This document shows positions 1 through 9,240 of a DNA stretch of 64,000 nucleotides, piece by piece; within the stretch, counting starts at the first letter, position 1, and every line of letters begins with the position of its first letter. The position numbers and the translations under genes are program-made. Location: NCBI RefSeq assembly GCF_024298965.1, contig NZ_CP085193.1, forward strand, positions 372,001 to 436,000, read 5' to 3'. Under the pieces are notes generated by a model. The model ran no database searches and had not been told where the DNA came from. It saw only the letters and a list, made by a program, of their open reading frames with translations. The stretch comes from Streptomyces rapamycinicus NRRL 5491 (GTDB lineage: Bacteria; Actinomycetota; Actinomycetes; Streptomycetales; Streptomycetaceae).

Positions 1-1
1 G

Positions 2-160
2 GCACGGGAGGGCACGCTCCGGGCAGACGTGCGCCCCGACGACGTCGTCAGCACCCTGGTAGGGATCTTCCTCGCGACCGAAGACCGCGAGCAGGCCGGG
101 CGGATGCTCGACCTGCTCGTCGACGGCTTGCGGGCCGGGACGTCAGCGAAGCGCGGCTGA
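2..160 (+). CDS. TetR-family regulator, C-terminal fragment
   Basis: The open frame runs in from the left edge and stops at a TGA at 158-160, giving about 52 residues. The amphipathic helix pattern (LRADVRPDDVVSTLVGIFLA, then a Leu-rich last helix ending DGLRAG) is typical of the C-terminal ligand/dimer domain of TetR-type repressors. The DNA-binding N-terminus lies outside the window. It may control the peptidase gene downstream, because a palindrome sits between them; that link is inference. Confidence 0.6.
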   Translation, partial: AREGTLRADVRPDDVVSTLVGIFLATEDREQAGRMLDLLVDGLRAGTSAKRG

Positions 161-654
161 CATGGGCCGGGCGCTTCTCCCAAGTCCCGCGTCGCAGGAG
201 GGTCGTCGCCGCGACGATCATCCCGAAGAGTTCACCAGGAGGGGATGAGTCGGCCAGCAGCGCGTCGACTTCTTCGGACCGGCCGCACGGCCGACCCTCC
301 GGCTCCTGGCCATGTGCCGCCGCGCAGCCCTTCTGCCCGGCGGCACATGATGTCCGCCGCGACGCTCTTCGTGGGCAGGGTGCCGTATCAAGCGCGGCCT
401 CGGTGAACCGGTCGCCGGACAGGCCGTGTCCAGCATCGCCTCGCGCCACGAGCGGCGCGGGGCCCCCTCGGCGTCCTCCGGCGCGGCCGCCAGGAGCTCG
501 CGGCAGAACTCCATCCGCCGTTCGCCATCGAGCGCGGCCGATGCGACCGCCGACCCCTTCCGTGCCGCCGAGGTCGCCCTCGACCCCGCCGGGTCCCCCG
601 AGCGAGCTACTCATGTGTCCACTCGGGGGTGAAGCCCGGCACCAGCGGTCTCTT
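161..654. other. Gap with no intact gene; possible decayed minus-strand gene
   Basis: No frame here has convincing start, ribosome site and family resemblance together. On the minus strand two overlapping frames (about 218-600) read protein-like stretches such as MEFCRELLAAAPEDAEG and LLADSSPPGELFGMIVAA, which could be pieces of one frameshifted gene. I could not identify a family, so no gene is called. Confidence 0.3.
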
Positions 655-675
655 GTTGACTCCCTGACTGTCAAC
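655..675. promoter_or_regulatory. Candidate operator upstream of the lipoprotein peptidase
   Basis: GTTGAC and GTCAAC form perfect 6-bp inverted arms with a 9-bp centre, 52 bases before the peptidase start. The dyad fits a TetR-size operator and lies between the TetR fragment and the peptidase gene. Binding is inferred only. Confidence 0.4.
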
Positions 676-727
676 GCAGCGGTCGGACCGGCGGTCCGGC
701 CATGTCGAACGCCAGGAGGGCGACACC

Positions 728-2347
728 ATGAGAACGATGCGCGATTCTGGAAAGTCCGGTTTCCCCGGGGGCCGCCGGTTCGCCGTGGCTCTGGTGGTTT
801 CCACGCTGGCCGGAACCGGGCTGGCGGCATGTGACGGGGACGACGGGGACACGGCACAGACCAAGGCGGGAAAGCAGACCGGGCCGACCGCCACGCAGAC
901 CGCGGCGGACCACGCCGGGATCGCCTGGGGCAAGTGCCCTCGCCCGGCCAAGGGAACGCCCCGGAACGCCCGGTTGACCTGCGGAACGCTGAAGGTCCCG
1001 CTGAACTACCGCGACCCCGGCGGCGAGCAGATCGACGTGGCGGTTTCCCGGCTGGCCACCGCCACGCCCGGCAAACGGCATGGCGTCCTGCTGCTGAACC
1101 CCGGCGGACCGGCCCTGGGCGGTCTCGACACACCCGGAACCATGGCGCCCACACTGCCGAAGGCCGTAACCGACAGCTACGACCTGATCGGCTTCGACCC
1201 GCGCGGCGTCGAGCACAGCACCCCGCAGAGCTGCGGTCTGAAGGACCCCGGCGTCTCCGCGCTCTTCCCGTACCCCGCCGCGGACGGCTCGATCACCAAG
1301 AACGTGGCCCTCGCCGAAGCCAACGCCAAGAAGTGCGCCGACACGGCGGGCGAGAACCTGAAGTACTTCAACACCGCCAACACCGCCCGCGACATGGACC
1401 GCATCCGCCAGGCGCTGGGCGAGGAGAAGATCTCCTATTGGGGCCAGTCCTACGGCACCTACCTCGGCGCCGTCTACCGGTCCCTGTTCCAGGCCCGGAC
1501 CGATCGGATGATCCTTGAAGGCAACGTCAACGCCACCAAGGTATGGGCCGATGAGGTGGCGGACACCTGGGGCAAGGGCATGGCCGACCGGTTCCCCGAC
1601 GCGGCCGCCGTCGCCGCGGCCCAGGACAGCACCCTCGGGCTGGGCAACAGCGTCAAGCAGGTGACCCGGACCTACCTCGCCCTCGCCGACCGGCTCGACC
1701 GCAAGCCCGTACCGGTTCCCGGCACATCCCTGTCGCTGGACGGGCCGCTGCTGCGGAACATCACCTACAGCATGCTCCTGCACAACGACACCCTCGCGCC
1801 CCTGACCCAGTTCTGGAAGGCGGCCTCCGCCCTGGCCGACGGCCACACCACGGGCGCCGACAAGGCGGTGCTCCAGCAGGTCCTCGCCGACACCCCGGCG
1901 CCCCCGGGCGTCCCCGCGGACAACCAGGCAACCATGTTCCTGGCTCTCACCTGCGGCGACGCCGAGTGGCCCCACGATGTCGGCGGCTACGCCACCCGCA
2001 CCGCCGCCAACCGGAAGGCGTACCCGCTCACCGCGGGAATGCCGGCCAACGTCTGGACGTGCGCCTTCTGGAAGAAGCCGGTGGAAAAGCCGGTCGCCGT
2101 AACCGACAAGGGTCCGCGCAACACCCTGATCCTGCAGAACCGCCGGGACAACGCCACCACATGGGAAGGCGGCCTCGGGCTGCACCGTGCCCTGGGCGAC
2201 CGCTCCGCCTTCGTCGGCGTCGACAACGGCGGGCATTACGTCTACGACGCGGGTACCGCCTGCGCCGACAAGGCCACCGTTGGCTTCCTGACCACCGGCC
2301 ACCTGCCGGGCAAGGACATCTACTGCACCGACGCCACGCGGAAGTGA
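728..2347 (+). CDS. Secreted lipoprotein alpha/beta-hydrolase, tripeptidyl-aminopeptidase (SlpD/SlpE) type
   Basis: A 539-residue exported hydrolase. The N-terminus has a positively charged region, a hydrophobic segment and a lipobox LAAC with Cys35, so it is probably a lipid-anchored extracellular protein. The nucleophile elbow GQSYG places the catalytic Ser at 241; a late Asp in the RRDNATTW region and a His in DNGGHYVY complete a likely triad. Length and layout match Streptomyces secreted tripeptidyl aminopeptidases, which remove short N-terminal peptides outside the cell. AGGAGGG at 714-720 sits 7 bases before the ATG and fixes the start. Substrate specificity cannot be read from sequence. 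Confidence 0.88.
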   Translation: MRTMRDSGKSGFPGGRRFAVALVVSTLAGTGLAACDGDDGDTAQTKAGKQTGPTATQTAADHAGIAWGKCPRPAKGTPRNARLTCGTLKVPLNYRDPGGEQIDVAVSRLATATPGKRHGVLLLNPGGPALGGLDTPGTMAPTLPKAVTDSYDLIGFDPRGVEHSTPQSCGLKDPGVSALFPYPAADGSITKNVALAEANAKKCADTAGENLKYFNTANTARDMDRIRQALGEEKISYWGQSYGTYLGAVYRSLFQARTDRMILEGNVNATKVWADEVADTWGKGMADRFPDAAAVAAAQDSTLGLGNSVKQVTRTYLALADRLDRKPVPVPGTSLSLDGPLLRNITYSMLLHNDTLAPLTQFWKAASALADGHTTGADKAVLQQVLADTPAPPGVPADNQATMFLALTCGDAEWPHDVGGYATRTAANRKAYPLTAGMPANVWTCAFWKKPVEKPVAVTDKGPRNTLILQNRRDNATTWEGGLGLHRALGDRSAFVGVDNGGHYVYDAGTACADKATVGFLTTGHLPGKDIYCTDATRK

Positions 2348-2591
2348 CCGGCGCCGGTGAGCGGAACGACGCCGCAAATGTGGTGGCCCGAGGTCACGGT
2401 CGGTCCCCTCCAAGGCGAGCGGACGGCCTGGGGGCCGAGACCAACCGACCACCACAGGCCCTCAACCGCTCGACCTCACGACAGCCGCGGGATCCGGCAG
2501 CGCCCGACGCAGGCGGCACCCATGGCCCACGGTGCGGTAGAAGGGGGCCCGCCGGGTGGGCAGTACAGCCACAGCACAGGAGGCCATCGCC

Positions 2592-2702
2592 ATGGTGGTC
2601 CGGCGTCTTCCGGCCGGCTGCGGTCCTGCCTTCCTGGGCAACCCGGAGGAACTCGCGGCTCATGAAGCCACAATGGAGTGGCACCAGACCGACGAAGGTT
2701 GA
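2592..2702 (+). CDS. Possible small protein of 36 residues
   Basis: A short frame begins ATG 8 bases after a clear AGGAGG (2578-2583) and ends with the peptide MEWHQTDEG. The strong ribosome site is the only support; the product resembles no family I know. It could instead be the remnant of a larger gene. The rest of the 2348-2791 gap shows no gene. Confidence 0.3.
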   Translation: MVVRRLPAGCGPAFLGNPEELAAHEATMEWHQTDEG

Positions 2703-2791
2703 ATGACACGGTGAGGGCCTGTCGCGAAAGCGTCGACCGCGATGTCTGATCCCCGCCAGCACGGTGGGCCTTCGCCGGTCATTCTGGCGGC

Positions 2792-3247
2792 ATGACGATG
2801 CCATCCACTACAGATACAGACTCAGTAACCGTCCTCACCGGCATGTATGCGGCTGAGGCGGAGTACCTGGCGGCCGGAGGCCCCGGCGGGGCCTCATTCG
2901 AGTTGCTCGCCCCCTTCTTCGCACCGAATGTCGAGCTGCATCAGGCAGATGCTCTGCCATACGGAGGCACTTGGCGTGGGCACAACGGAATGACGCAGTT
3001 CTTCCTCGCGATGGGACAGGCCTGGGAAACGTTCGACATGGTGGAGCAGGAGTTTCTTGCCACCGGTGAGACCGCGGTCGTGCTCACTCAGGTCCGTGCT
3101 CGCGCTCGTGCGACCGGCCGTGAACTCAGCTTCCCGATCCTGCAAACGATCACGGTCAAGGACGGGCAGATCACCGAGGTCCGTCCGTTCTACTGGGACA
3201 CTCAGGCCATCGCCGACGCCTGCGCCGGGTCCGCGCCAACACGCTGA
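2792..3247 (+). CDS. SnoaL-like / NTF2-fold protein
   Basis: A 151-residue single-domain protein. It shows the cone-shaped alpha+beta pattern of the SnoaL/NTF2 superfamily: an N-terminal helix (TGMYAAEAEYL), LAPFFAPNVELHQ, a central WRGHNGMTQFF, and C-terminal strands ending ITVKDGQITEVRPFYWD. Members are ketosteroid-isomerase-like enzymes, polyketide cyclases or ligand-binding proteins. The gene stands alone between an IS-like remnant and the peptidase, so its substrate cannot be inferred. Confidence 0.75.
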   Translation: MTMPSTTDTDSVTVLTGMYAAEAEYLAAGGPGGASFELLAPFFAPNVELHQADALPYGGTWRGHNGMTQFFLAMGQAWETFDMVEQEFLATGETAVVLTQVRARARATGRELSFPILQTITVKDGQITEVRPFYWDTQAIADACAGSAPTR

Positions 3248-3271
3248 GGCCGACCGCGAATCCACTCGCGG

Positions 3272-3450
3272 TCACACGTTGAGGGCTGCGGCCGGTTTGT
3301 CGAACTTCGGTGGCCGAACTCCTCGGGAGCCGAGCGTGTGGCGATTGCGGACACGGTCCGAGGGCCCCGGAATCGTCGCCTTGGTCCCAGTCCGGGCTCC
3401 TGGCCTGACAGCCTCCGGCAAGTCCCCGACGTTACCGTTGATGAAGGCGG
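3272..3450 (-). pseudogene. IS5-family transposase remnant
   Basis: A minus-strand frame without a start codon reads VRNRHTLGSRGVRPPKFDKP, resembling the conserved segment of IS5-type transposases (RKKRGSxGGRPPxFDKxxY) that precedes the final catalytic Glu region. It stops at 3272-3274 before the Glu block. Upstream the frame is closed by a stop near 3451. A decayed copy with the catalytic C-terminus missing is the simplest reading. Confidence 0.4.
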
Positions 3451-3667
3451 TCTACCGCACAGTCGGCAGCGAGCCGGGCCTGGACGGCTCGCCAACGACG
3501 ACCTGCGCGACACGCCCGAGGCAGACGTCCAGCGGGTCCACGGCCACAGCTGACATCAAGGAAACAGCCCGCCCACCGGGGCCGGATCGATCTGGTGGCC
3601 GTACGGCTGGGGAAGAATGCCGGTAGCGATCACCAAGGGGGCGTCGTACCACGTGGAGGCGGAGACG

Positions 3668-6600
3668 ATGACCGAGGCACGGGGCTATTGCACCCTCTGC
3701 AAGTCACGCTGCGGCGCGATCTACACCATCGAATCGGGGGCGATGGTCAGTGTGCGTCCGGACCCGGACCACCCCACGGGTGCGGCGCTGTGCCCGAAGG
3801 GCCGGGCGGCGCCCGAGCTCGTGCACAGCCCGGCTCGGCTGACCCGGCCGCTGCGCCGCACCACGCCGCGAGCCGACCCCGATCCGGGGTGGAAGGAGAT
3901 CAGCTGGGAGGAGGCGATGGCGGAGATCACCGACCGGCTGGCGGAGTTCCGGGACACCACCGGTCCGGAGTCCGTCGCCTTTTCGGTGACCTCTCCCAGC
4001 GGTACGCCGATGAGCGACGCCATCGACTGGGTGGAGCGGTTCATCCACCTCTACGGCAGTCCGAACATCTGCTACTCGACCGAGATTTGCAACTGGCACA
4101 AGGACTTCGCGCACGCCTTCACCTTCGGCAGCGCGCAGCCGGCCCCGGACTTCGCCGACACCGACCTGACGGTGCTGTGGGGTCACAACCCGGCCAAGAC
4201 CTGGCTTGCCCGGTCGGCTGCCCTGGCCGAGGCACGGGCGCGGGGAGCCCGCCTGGCCGTCGTCGACCCGCGCCGCTCGGCCGGCGCGACGCAGGCCGAC
4301 CACTGGCTGCGGGTACGGCCGGGCACCGACGGCGCCCTGGCGCTCGGACTGGCCGACCTCGTTCTCCGCCGCCACGGCGGCGACCAGGAGTTCCTGCGTG
4401 CCTGGACCAACGGGCCGCTGCTGGTGCGTGAGGACGACGGCCGCTTCCTGCGGGCGGACGAGCTGGCCCCCGGCGGCTTCGGCTACGTCGTGTGGGACGA
4501 GCACGGCCGTGGGCCCGAGCCCTACGACACCGCCCGGGCCGCCGTCGCCCCGCGGCGATTCGCTCTGCGCGGCACCTACCGGGTTCGCACTCGCTCCGGC
4601 ACGATCACCTGCCGGCCGGCGTTCCAGCACTACCTCGACGCCGTGGCGGCCTGGCCGCTCCAGCGCACGTCGTCGGTGACGGGGGTGGACCCCGACACGC
4701 TCATCGCGTTCGCCGACGACCTGGCCACCGCACGCTCGGTCAGCTACGGAACCTGGACCGGGGTCGGCCAGCACGCCGACGCGACGCAGACCGAACGCGC
4801 CATCGCCACCCTGTACGCGCTCACCGGCTGCTACGACGCACCCGGTGGGAACGTCGTCCTGCCGCAGCAATCGCTCGCCAGGATGGCCCTGCCGCCGACA
4901 CCCGAGCAGGCGGTGAAGGCGCTGGGCCTCGACGAGCACCCCCTCGGCCCCCCGGCGTCCGGCTGGGTCACCGCACGGGCCCTGTGCAGGTCGATCATCG
5001 ACGGGGATCCGTACCGGGTGCGGGCCCTGGTCTCCTTCGGAGGGAACCTGCTGCTGTCCCAGCCCGATCCGGTGCGCACGGCCGAGGCCCTGCGGCGGCT
5101 CGAATTCGGCGTGCACATCGATCTGTTCGAGAATCCCACAGCGCGGTTCGCCGACATCCTCCTGCCCGCCAACACTCCCTGGGAGCGTGAAGGGCTGCGT
5201 GCGGGCTTCGAGGTCTCGCACCGTGCTCAGCAGCGCGTACAGCTGCGCCCCCGTATGCTCGACCCGCTCGGCGAGTCCCGCTCCGACCTCGACATCGTCT
5301 TCGACCTCGCCAACCGCCTGGGGCTCGGAGACGCATTCTTCGGCGGTGACGTCCAGGCGGCGTGGAACCACCAGCTCGGGCCCCTCGGCCTCACCGTTGA
5401 CGAGCTCCGTGCGGCCCCCGGCGGCATGGACGTGCCGCTGCCGATGCGGTACCGGAAGTACGCCGAGACCGCGCCCGACGGGCAGGTCACCGGATTCGCC
5501 ACTCCGACCGGGCGGGTGGAGCTGTACTCACAGCGGCTGCTCGACCACGGCTACTCCCCGCTGCCCGAATCCGCCGGACCACCCACCGACCCCGCCTTGC
5601 CACTCACCTTGAGCTGCGCCAAGAACGGCTACTTCTGCCACAGCCAGCATCGCGGGCTGTCGTCGCTGCGCAAGCGCTCGCCCGAACCCCTCGTCGACAT
5701 CGGCGAGCGGGCCGCCGCGGACCGGGACATCACCGACGGTGACCTGGTGGAGATCACGACGCGCAACGCCGCCGTGCGGATGCGTGCCCGGGTCGACCCC
5801 GGCCTGCACCCCGACACCGTGGTCGCCGAGTACGGGTGGTGGCAGAGCGCTCCCGACCTCGCACTACCCGGGTCCGACCCGCTGGCCGACGGCGAACAGA
5901 ACTACAACCTGCTCATCGACGACACCTCGCACGACCCGATCAGCGGCTCGGTGCCGCTGCGCTCGACCCCCTGTGACGTCCGCCGGATACCGACCGGAAC
6001 ATGGTCCGGGCCGCGCGAGTTCGTCGTGGAGTCGGCCGACGACGTGACCGAAGACATCCGGGAGCTGGTGCTCCGCCCGGCCGACGGCGGTCCGCTGCCG
6101 GAGTTCCGGCCCGGCCAGCACATCACCCTCGCCGAGGCCGACGCCGCCCCGGGCACCACTCGGGCGTACTCGCTGACCGGCGCGGCACGGAGCGACGAAC
6201 TCGGAACGTATCGGCTTGCGGTCCGACGGATCGACGGCGGCGCGTTCTCCCCGATCGTGCACCGCCACTTCACCGCCGGAGCCCGGGTGTCGGTGACCGC
6301 GCCGTCCGGCCTGTTCGCGATCCCGGTCGACCACGACCAACCGGTGGTGCTGCTCGCGGCCGGAGTCGGCATCACCCCCTTCCTCGGCTACCTCGAAACG
6401 CTGGCGTCCACCGGCGGCTCGGTCCCCGAGGTGGTCCTGCACTACGGCAACCGCAACCGCAGGACCCACCCGTTCGCGGACCGGTTGCGGAAGCTGGGCA
6501 CGGCCGTCCCGCGGCTGACGGTGATCGACCACTACAGCCGCCCGGATGCCGAGGACGTGATCGGCGTGCACTACTCGGCCTTCGGCCGGGTCACCGCCGA

Positions 6601-7027
6601 ACACCTCGACGAGGAGCTGATCCGCCGACGCGCCCGCTTCTACATCTGCGGTCCCCAGGCGATGATCGACGCCGTGACCGCCGGGCTGACGGCTCGCGGA
6701 GTCCCGAAGTTCGACATCTTCGCCGAGCGATTCCAGCCCACTACGCGAAACGTCGAAATCCCGGCGGACGCGACCGCGACCGTACGCTTCGTCCGCTCGG
6801 ACCGCGAACTGACCTGGACCCGGGCGGACGGCACACTGCTCGAACTCGGCGAGAAGGCAGGCCTGCCGATGCCGAGTGGATGCCGCCTCGGCCAGTGTGA
6901 GAGCTGCGCCGTCACCGTCCTGAACGGCGAGGTCGCCCACCTGGTGGCTCCACCCGACGACCTGCCCGGCGATCAAGCCCTGACCTGCCAAGCGATGCCG
7001 GTCACGGACATCGTGCTCGACATCTAG
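3668..7027 (+). CDS. Molybdopterin oxidoreductase fused to FAD/NAD reductase and 2Fe-2S ferredoxin
   Basis: A 1119-residue multidomain redox enzyme. Residues 1-60 hold a 4Fe-4S site (Cys8, Cys11, Cys15, Cys42); about 60-760 form a DMSO-reductase-family Mo-bis-MGD domain, with EICNWHKDF offering a candidate Mo-ligand Cys. About 770-1020 form a ferredoxin-reductase-like FAD/NAD(P) module (RAYSLTG, LLAAGVGITP, YICGPQ), and a C-terminal plant-type 2Fe-2S ferredoxin uses Cys1072, Cys1077, Cys1080 and Cys1107. The chain could pass electrons from NAD(P)H to the Mo centre, or the reverse, without partners. The ATG at 3668 follows GGAGG by 8 bases; an in-frame ATG at 3617 lacks such a site. No Mo-cofactor genes lie nearby. 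Substrate unknown. Confidence 0.88.
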   Translation: MTEARGYCTLCKSRCGAIYTIESGAMVSVRPDPDHPTGAALCPKGRAAPELVHSPARLTRPLRRTTPRADPDPGWKEISWEEAMAEITDRLAEFRDTTGPESVAFSVTSPSGTPMSDAIDWVERFIHLYGSPNICYSTEICNWHKDFAHAFTFGSAQPAPDFADTDLTVLWGHNPAKTWLARSAALAEARARGARLAVVDPRRSAGATQADHWLRVRPGTDGALALGLADLVLRRHGGDQEFLRAWTNGPLLVREDDGRFLRADELAPGGFGYVVWDEHGRGPEPYDTARAAVAPRRFALRGTYRVRTRSGTITCRPAFQHYLDAVAAWPLQRTSSVTGVDPDTLIAFADDLATARSVSYGTWTGVGQHADATQTERAIATLYALTGCYDAPGGNVVLPQQSLARMALPPTPEQAVKALGLDEHPLGPPASGWVTARALCRSIIDGDPYRVRALVSFGGNLLLSQPDPVRTAEALRRLEFGVHIDLFENPTARFADILLPANTPWEREGLRAGFEVSHRAQQRVQLRPRMLDPLGESRSDLDIVFDLANRLGLGDAFFGGDVQAAWNHQLGPLGLTVDELRAAPGGMDVPLPMRYRKYAETAPDGQVTGFATPTGRVELYSQRLLDHGYSPLPESAGPPTDPALPLTLSCAKNGYFCHSQHRGLSSLRKRSPEPLVDIGERAAADRDITDGDLVEITTRNAAVRMRARVDPGLHPDTVVAEYGWWQSAPDLALPGSDPLADGEQNYNLLIDDTSHDPISGSVPLRSTPCDVRRIPTGTWSGPREFVVESADDVTEDIRELVLRPADGGPLPEFRPGQHITLAEADAAPGTTRAYSLTGAARSDELGTYRLAVRRIDGGAFSPIVHRHFTAGARVSVTAPSGLFAIPVDHDQPVVLLAAGVGITPFLGYLETLASTGGSVPEVVLHYGNRNRRTHPFADRLRKLGTAVPRLTVIDHYSRPDAEDVIGVHYSAFGRVTAEHLDEELIRRRARFYICGPQAMIDAVTAGLTARGVPKFDIFAERFQPTTRNVEIPADATATVRFVRSDRELTWTRADGTLLELGEKAGLPMPSGCRLGQCESCAVTVLNGEVAHLVAPPDDLPGDQALTCQAMPVTDIVLDI

Positions 7028-7039
7028 GGGTACTCGGCC

Positions 7040-7230
7040 TCAGGCATCGGGGGCTCGCTTCGTGGGCCCACGGCCGCCTGGAGACAGCTTGAGCAGGGTG
7101 TCGGGCAACGGGATGTCCGACACCGAAAGCTCTCCGGTGGGCCTGTCCGGACCGAGGGTGGCGGCCCGGAGGATGTCGCGGGCACCGAGTCGCGCAGGGG
7201 TCGCAGGTGGTCGATTGCGGCGTCCGGGTA
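7040..7230 (-). pseudogene. C-terminal gene fragment of unknown family
   Basis: On the minus strand a frame reads ARDILRAATLGPDRPTGELS, then SDIPLPDTLLKLSPGGRGP, ending in a stop at 7040-7042. Codon bias and composition look like a real protein end, but no start or upstream body exists, and the gene body would have to extend where no frame continues. It may be the tail of a deleted gene. The remainder of the 7028-7350 gap shows nothing else. Confidence 0.25.
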
Positions 7231-7350
7231 ACGGAACGATGGCGGGGCTCAGAGCCGCCGGAGCCGCCTGGAAGTACTACGTACCGGCGACCACAACCGG
7301 CGGTCTCCACGGCTCCGGTGAGGCACCGGCCAGGTGGACCGGCCTTGAGG

Positions 7351-7962
7351 TTACGCCTGCAGGCGCTTGATCCAAGGGTGAGGTCCGTACGTCTTGGAGA
7401 TCGCGTCGACGAGCCAGCGTCGCTGCTGGTCCGTGAGCACGGGCAGCGCGGCGTCGAAGTCCTCTTCGTCCTTGGGCCGAGGTGCCTTGGCCTTGTAGTA
7501 GAGCTGCACGTCCGGGGCGAGAAAGGGAACACCGTCAGCCGAGGTCATCCCCAGCGTGCTGATCGGCCTACGCACCCGAGGGTCCCGCCGGGACACCCAT
7601 TCCTGACCACGGGACTCGTCGATCATGATCTGGATGCGCCATGGATCGTCGGCCCCGGCCCGGCACCAGATGTCATGAACACCCAGGGAGAGTATCTCGT
7701 CCGACGCCCACGGACGCAGGCTTCCCGGCGGATCGGCGGCCCACCATTGCCAGCCCGGCAGAGCCTGCTGGGCCACGAGCTGGTCACGCCGCAGCAGCAG
7801 GACATCAAGGTCCCCATGGCTCCGGATCCGGCGGCCCACCGCGAGCTCGATCGCGAAACCCCCAGCCACCCACCAGCAGGACTCCAGGCCGGAGAACCTC
7901 GCGACAACCTCGCTCAGAGATGCGGGATCCCATCTGCCGAACGGAGCCCGGAGACGTGTCAT
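7351..7962 (-). CDS. Nucleotidyltransferase, aminoglycoside-adenylyltransferase-like
   Basis: About 203 residues of the nucleotidyltransferase superfamily. WWVAGGFAIEL corresponds to the GG helix, followed by SHGDLDVLLLRRDQ with the two metal-binding acids of the hDhD-type motif. DDPWRIQIMID supplies the likely third acid. Related proteins include aminoglycoside 2''-adenylyltransferase-like enzymes and uncharacterised Streptomyces proteins, so resistance should not be assumed. The start is uncertain: ATG at 7962 has AGGGGAG at a better distance than the ATG at 7971. Confidence 0.75.
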   Translation of the reverse strand: MTRLRAPFGRWDPASLSEVVARFSGLESCWWVAGGFAIELAVGRRIRSHGDLDVLLLRRDQLVAQQALPGWQWWAADPPGSLRPWASDEILSLGVHDIWCRAGADDPWRIQIMIDESRGQEWVSRRDPRVRRPISTLGMTSADGVPFLAPDVQLYYKAKAPRPKDEEDFDAALPVLTDQQRRWLVDAISKTYGPHPWIKRLQA

Positions 7963-8200
7963 GCCGCTCATTCTCCCCTGGCCGGTGTGGGCGTCGGGCA
8001 CACCAGCCGCGCGCATGGAGCTCCAGGAGCTCGCCCGACGTGAGGCCGGGCGGATGGGGCCGACCTGCACCGCCGATGCGGCCTGACGGCGCTTGGCGCG
8101 TTCGGCCCGCCGCCCCGCAGCAGCAGGTCCGCGAAAACGCGCCCATGACACCAGCGAACAGCGCGGCCCCTGCCTCCCGCTCCCCCGGTAGGTTGCCCGC

Positions 8201-8551
8201 ATGTCTTCTGTACTTGTCGTTGGTTACGATCCACAAGCGATACCCGGCCTCGACGGGGACGCTCTTCGCGCCGCTCTTGATGCGGAGCTGGCCCGGTTCG
8301 GTCACCACCGCATCGACGCGTCCGTGACGGTGGTCGTGTTCGACGACTCGGCCGAGTCCACCCTCGTCGAGTCGCTGACGAGGCACCCGTGGGATGTCGT
8401 GGTCGTCGGTGGCGGGATCCGCAAGGCCGAGCCGTTGCTTCCGCTCTTCGAACAGGTCGTGAACCTGATCCGCCGCCATGCGCCCCAGGCCGCCATCGCG
8501 TTCAACACAAGTATCGGGGACAGCCTCGAAGCGGCACAGCGGTGGCTGTGA
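8201..8551 (+). CDS. Conserved actinobacterial protein, Rossmann-like, unknown function
   Basis: A 116-residue protein with alternating strands and helices: SSVLVVGYDP at the N-terminus, SVTVVVFDDSAE, WDVVVVGGGIRK in the middle and AIAFNTSIGD near the end. The pattern suggests a small alpha/beta sandwich, possibly nucleotide-binding or a single receiver-like fold, but no catalytic motif is visible. It stands alone, 240 bases from the divergent nucleotidyltransferase. No clear ribosome site precedes the ATG. Confidence 0.65.
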   Translation: MSSVLVVGYDPQAIPGLDGDALRAALDAELARFGHHRIDASVTVVVFDDSAESTLVESLTRHPWDVVVVGGGIRKAEPLLPLFEQVVNLIRRHAPQAAIAFNTSIGDSLEAAQRWL

Positions 8552-8707
8552 ATTCCGCCCACCCGATCAAGAATCCCAGTCGCAACGGTCACGGTGCCGT
8601 GGAAGGCGCAGGCCGCGCAGGGTGGCCGTTCCGCCGGCTTTGTTCACTTCGAGCGACCCTTCTCATCGAGACGACCGATGGTCGTGCTGTCGCTATCCTG
8701 TGCGGCT

Positions 8708-9088
8708 GTGACTGGCTCTGTGCGGCTTCCGCCGCTGTTCCTCGACGTCGACGGACCGCTCATCCCGTTCGGTGCGGAGCCGCAACGGTATCGGACCTAT
8801 GCCGCAGGCCTCGATCTGCGTGAAGCCGACGCGAATCCGCTCCTGACCAGGATCAATCCTGAACACGACGAGGTCACTGACACTGATCGGGCCTGGGTCG
8901 CCGCCCATCATCCGGGACACGCCCTGCTCCACCGAGTCGACGCCCGCCTCGGTCTCACCGATGGCGACTATGCGGCACTCGGCTTGTGGCTGCGACAGTT
9001 GCTCGGGGTGGAGGAGGCCGGGCAGCAGTGCATGGTGCCGGCCCGGCGCCCCGAGAGCGAAGGGCCGCCGAGCGGAAACCGGGAGTGA
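8708..9088 (+). pseudogene. HAD-domain protein with internal in-frame deletion
   Basis: The frame opens at a GTG (8708, or 8720) with the HAD motif I LPPLFLDVDGPLIPF, and passes LLTRINPEH. It then jumps directly to DEVTDTDRAWVAAHHPG and HRVDARLGLTDGDY, which in intact Streptomyces relatives is the C-terminal end carrying the last acidic motif. The stretch between (normally the WATxW region with motifs II and III, roughly 60-70 residues) is absent although the frame is kept. The C-terminus also runs into foreign sequence. The product is unlikely to be active. Confidence 0.55.
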
Positions 9089-9111
9089 TCAGCCGGCCTT
9101 GGCCGGTACCT

Positions 9112-9240
9112 CGGCTCGGGCCCATGCTCTTCGGTCAGCCGGTGGAAGATCCGGGTCACCGTGTGTCGCCACTTGCTTGGCGTGTCCGGGTCTGCCCGCA
9201 GGGGCCCGTCGGTCACCGCCTTGTACGGATCGAGCGAGGA
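9112..9240 (-). pseudogene. istA: IS21-family IstA transposase remnant
   Basis: The minus strand reads SSLDPYKAVTDGPLRADPDT followed by RHTVTRIFHRLTEEHG. This matches the IstA segment that links the helix-turn-helix to the catalytic core (LDPYKxxID..LRAD...RKQRHTxxRIFxRLxxEHG). Upstream the frame is closed by stops and downstream it degenerates, so only about 43 codons remain. No istB is present. The rest of the 9089-9512 interval shows no gene. Confidence 0.5.

Noticed and set aside
671..2455. Long minus-strand open frame opposite the lipoprotein peptidase
   Set aside because: It is a GC-bias shadow: no family motif, poor composition, and the plus-strand gene has signal peptide, catalytic motifs and ribosome site.
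3704..5371. Minus-strand open frame opposite the Mo enzyme
   Set aside because: Shadow of codon bias; no recognisable domain.
7351..7962. Aminoglycoside resistance gene
   Set aside because: The fold is supported but similar uncharacterised Streptomyces proteins are common; resistance cannot be claimed from sequence.
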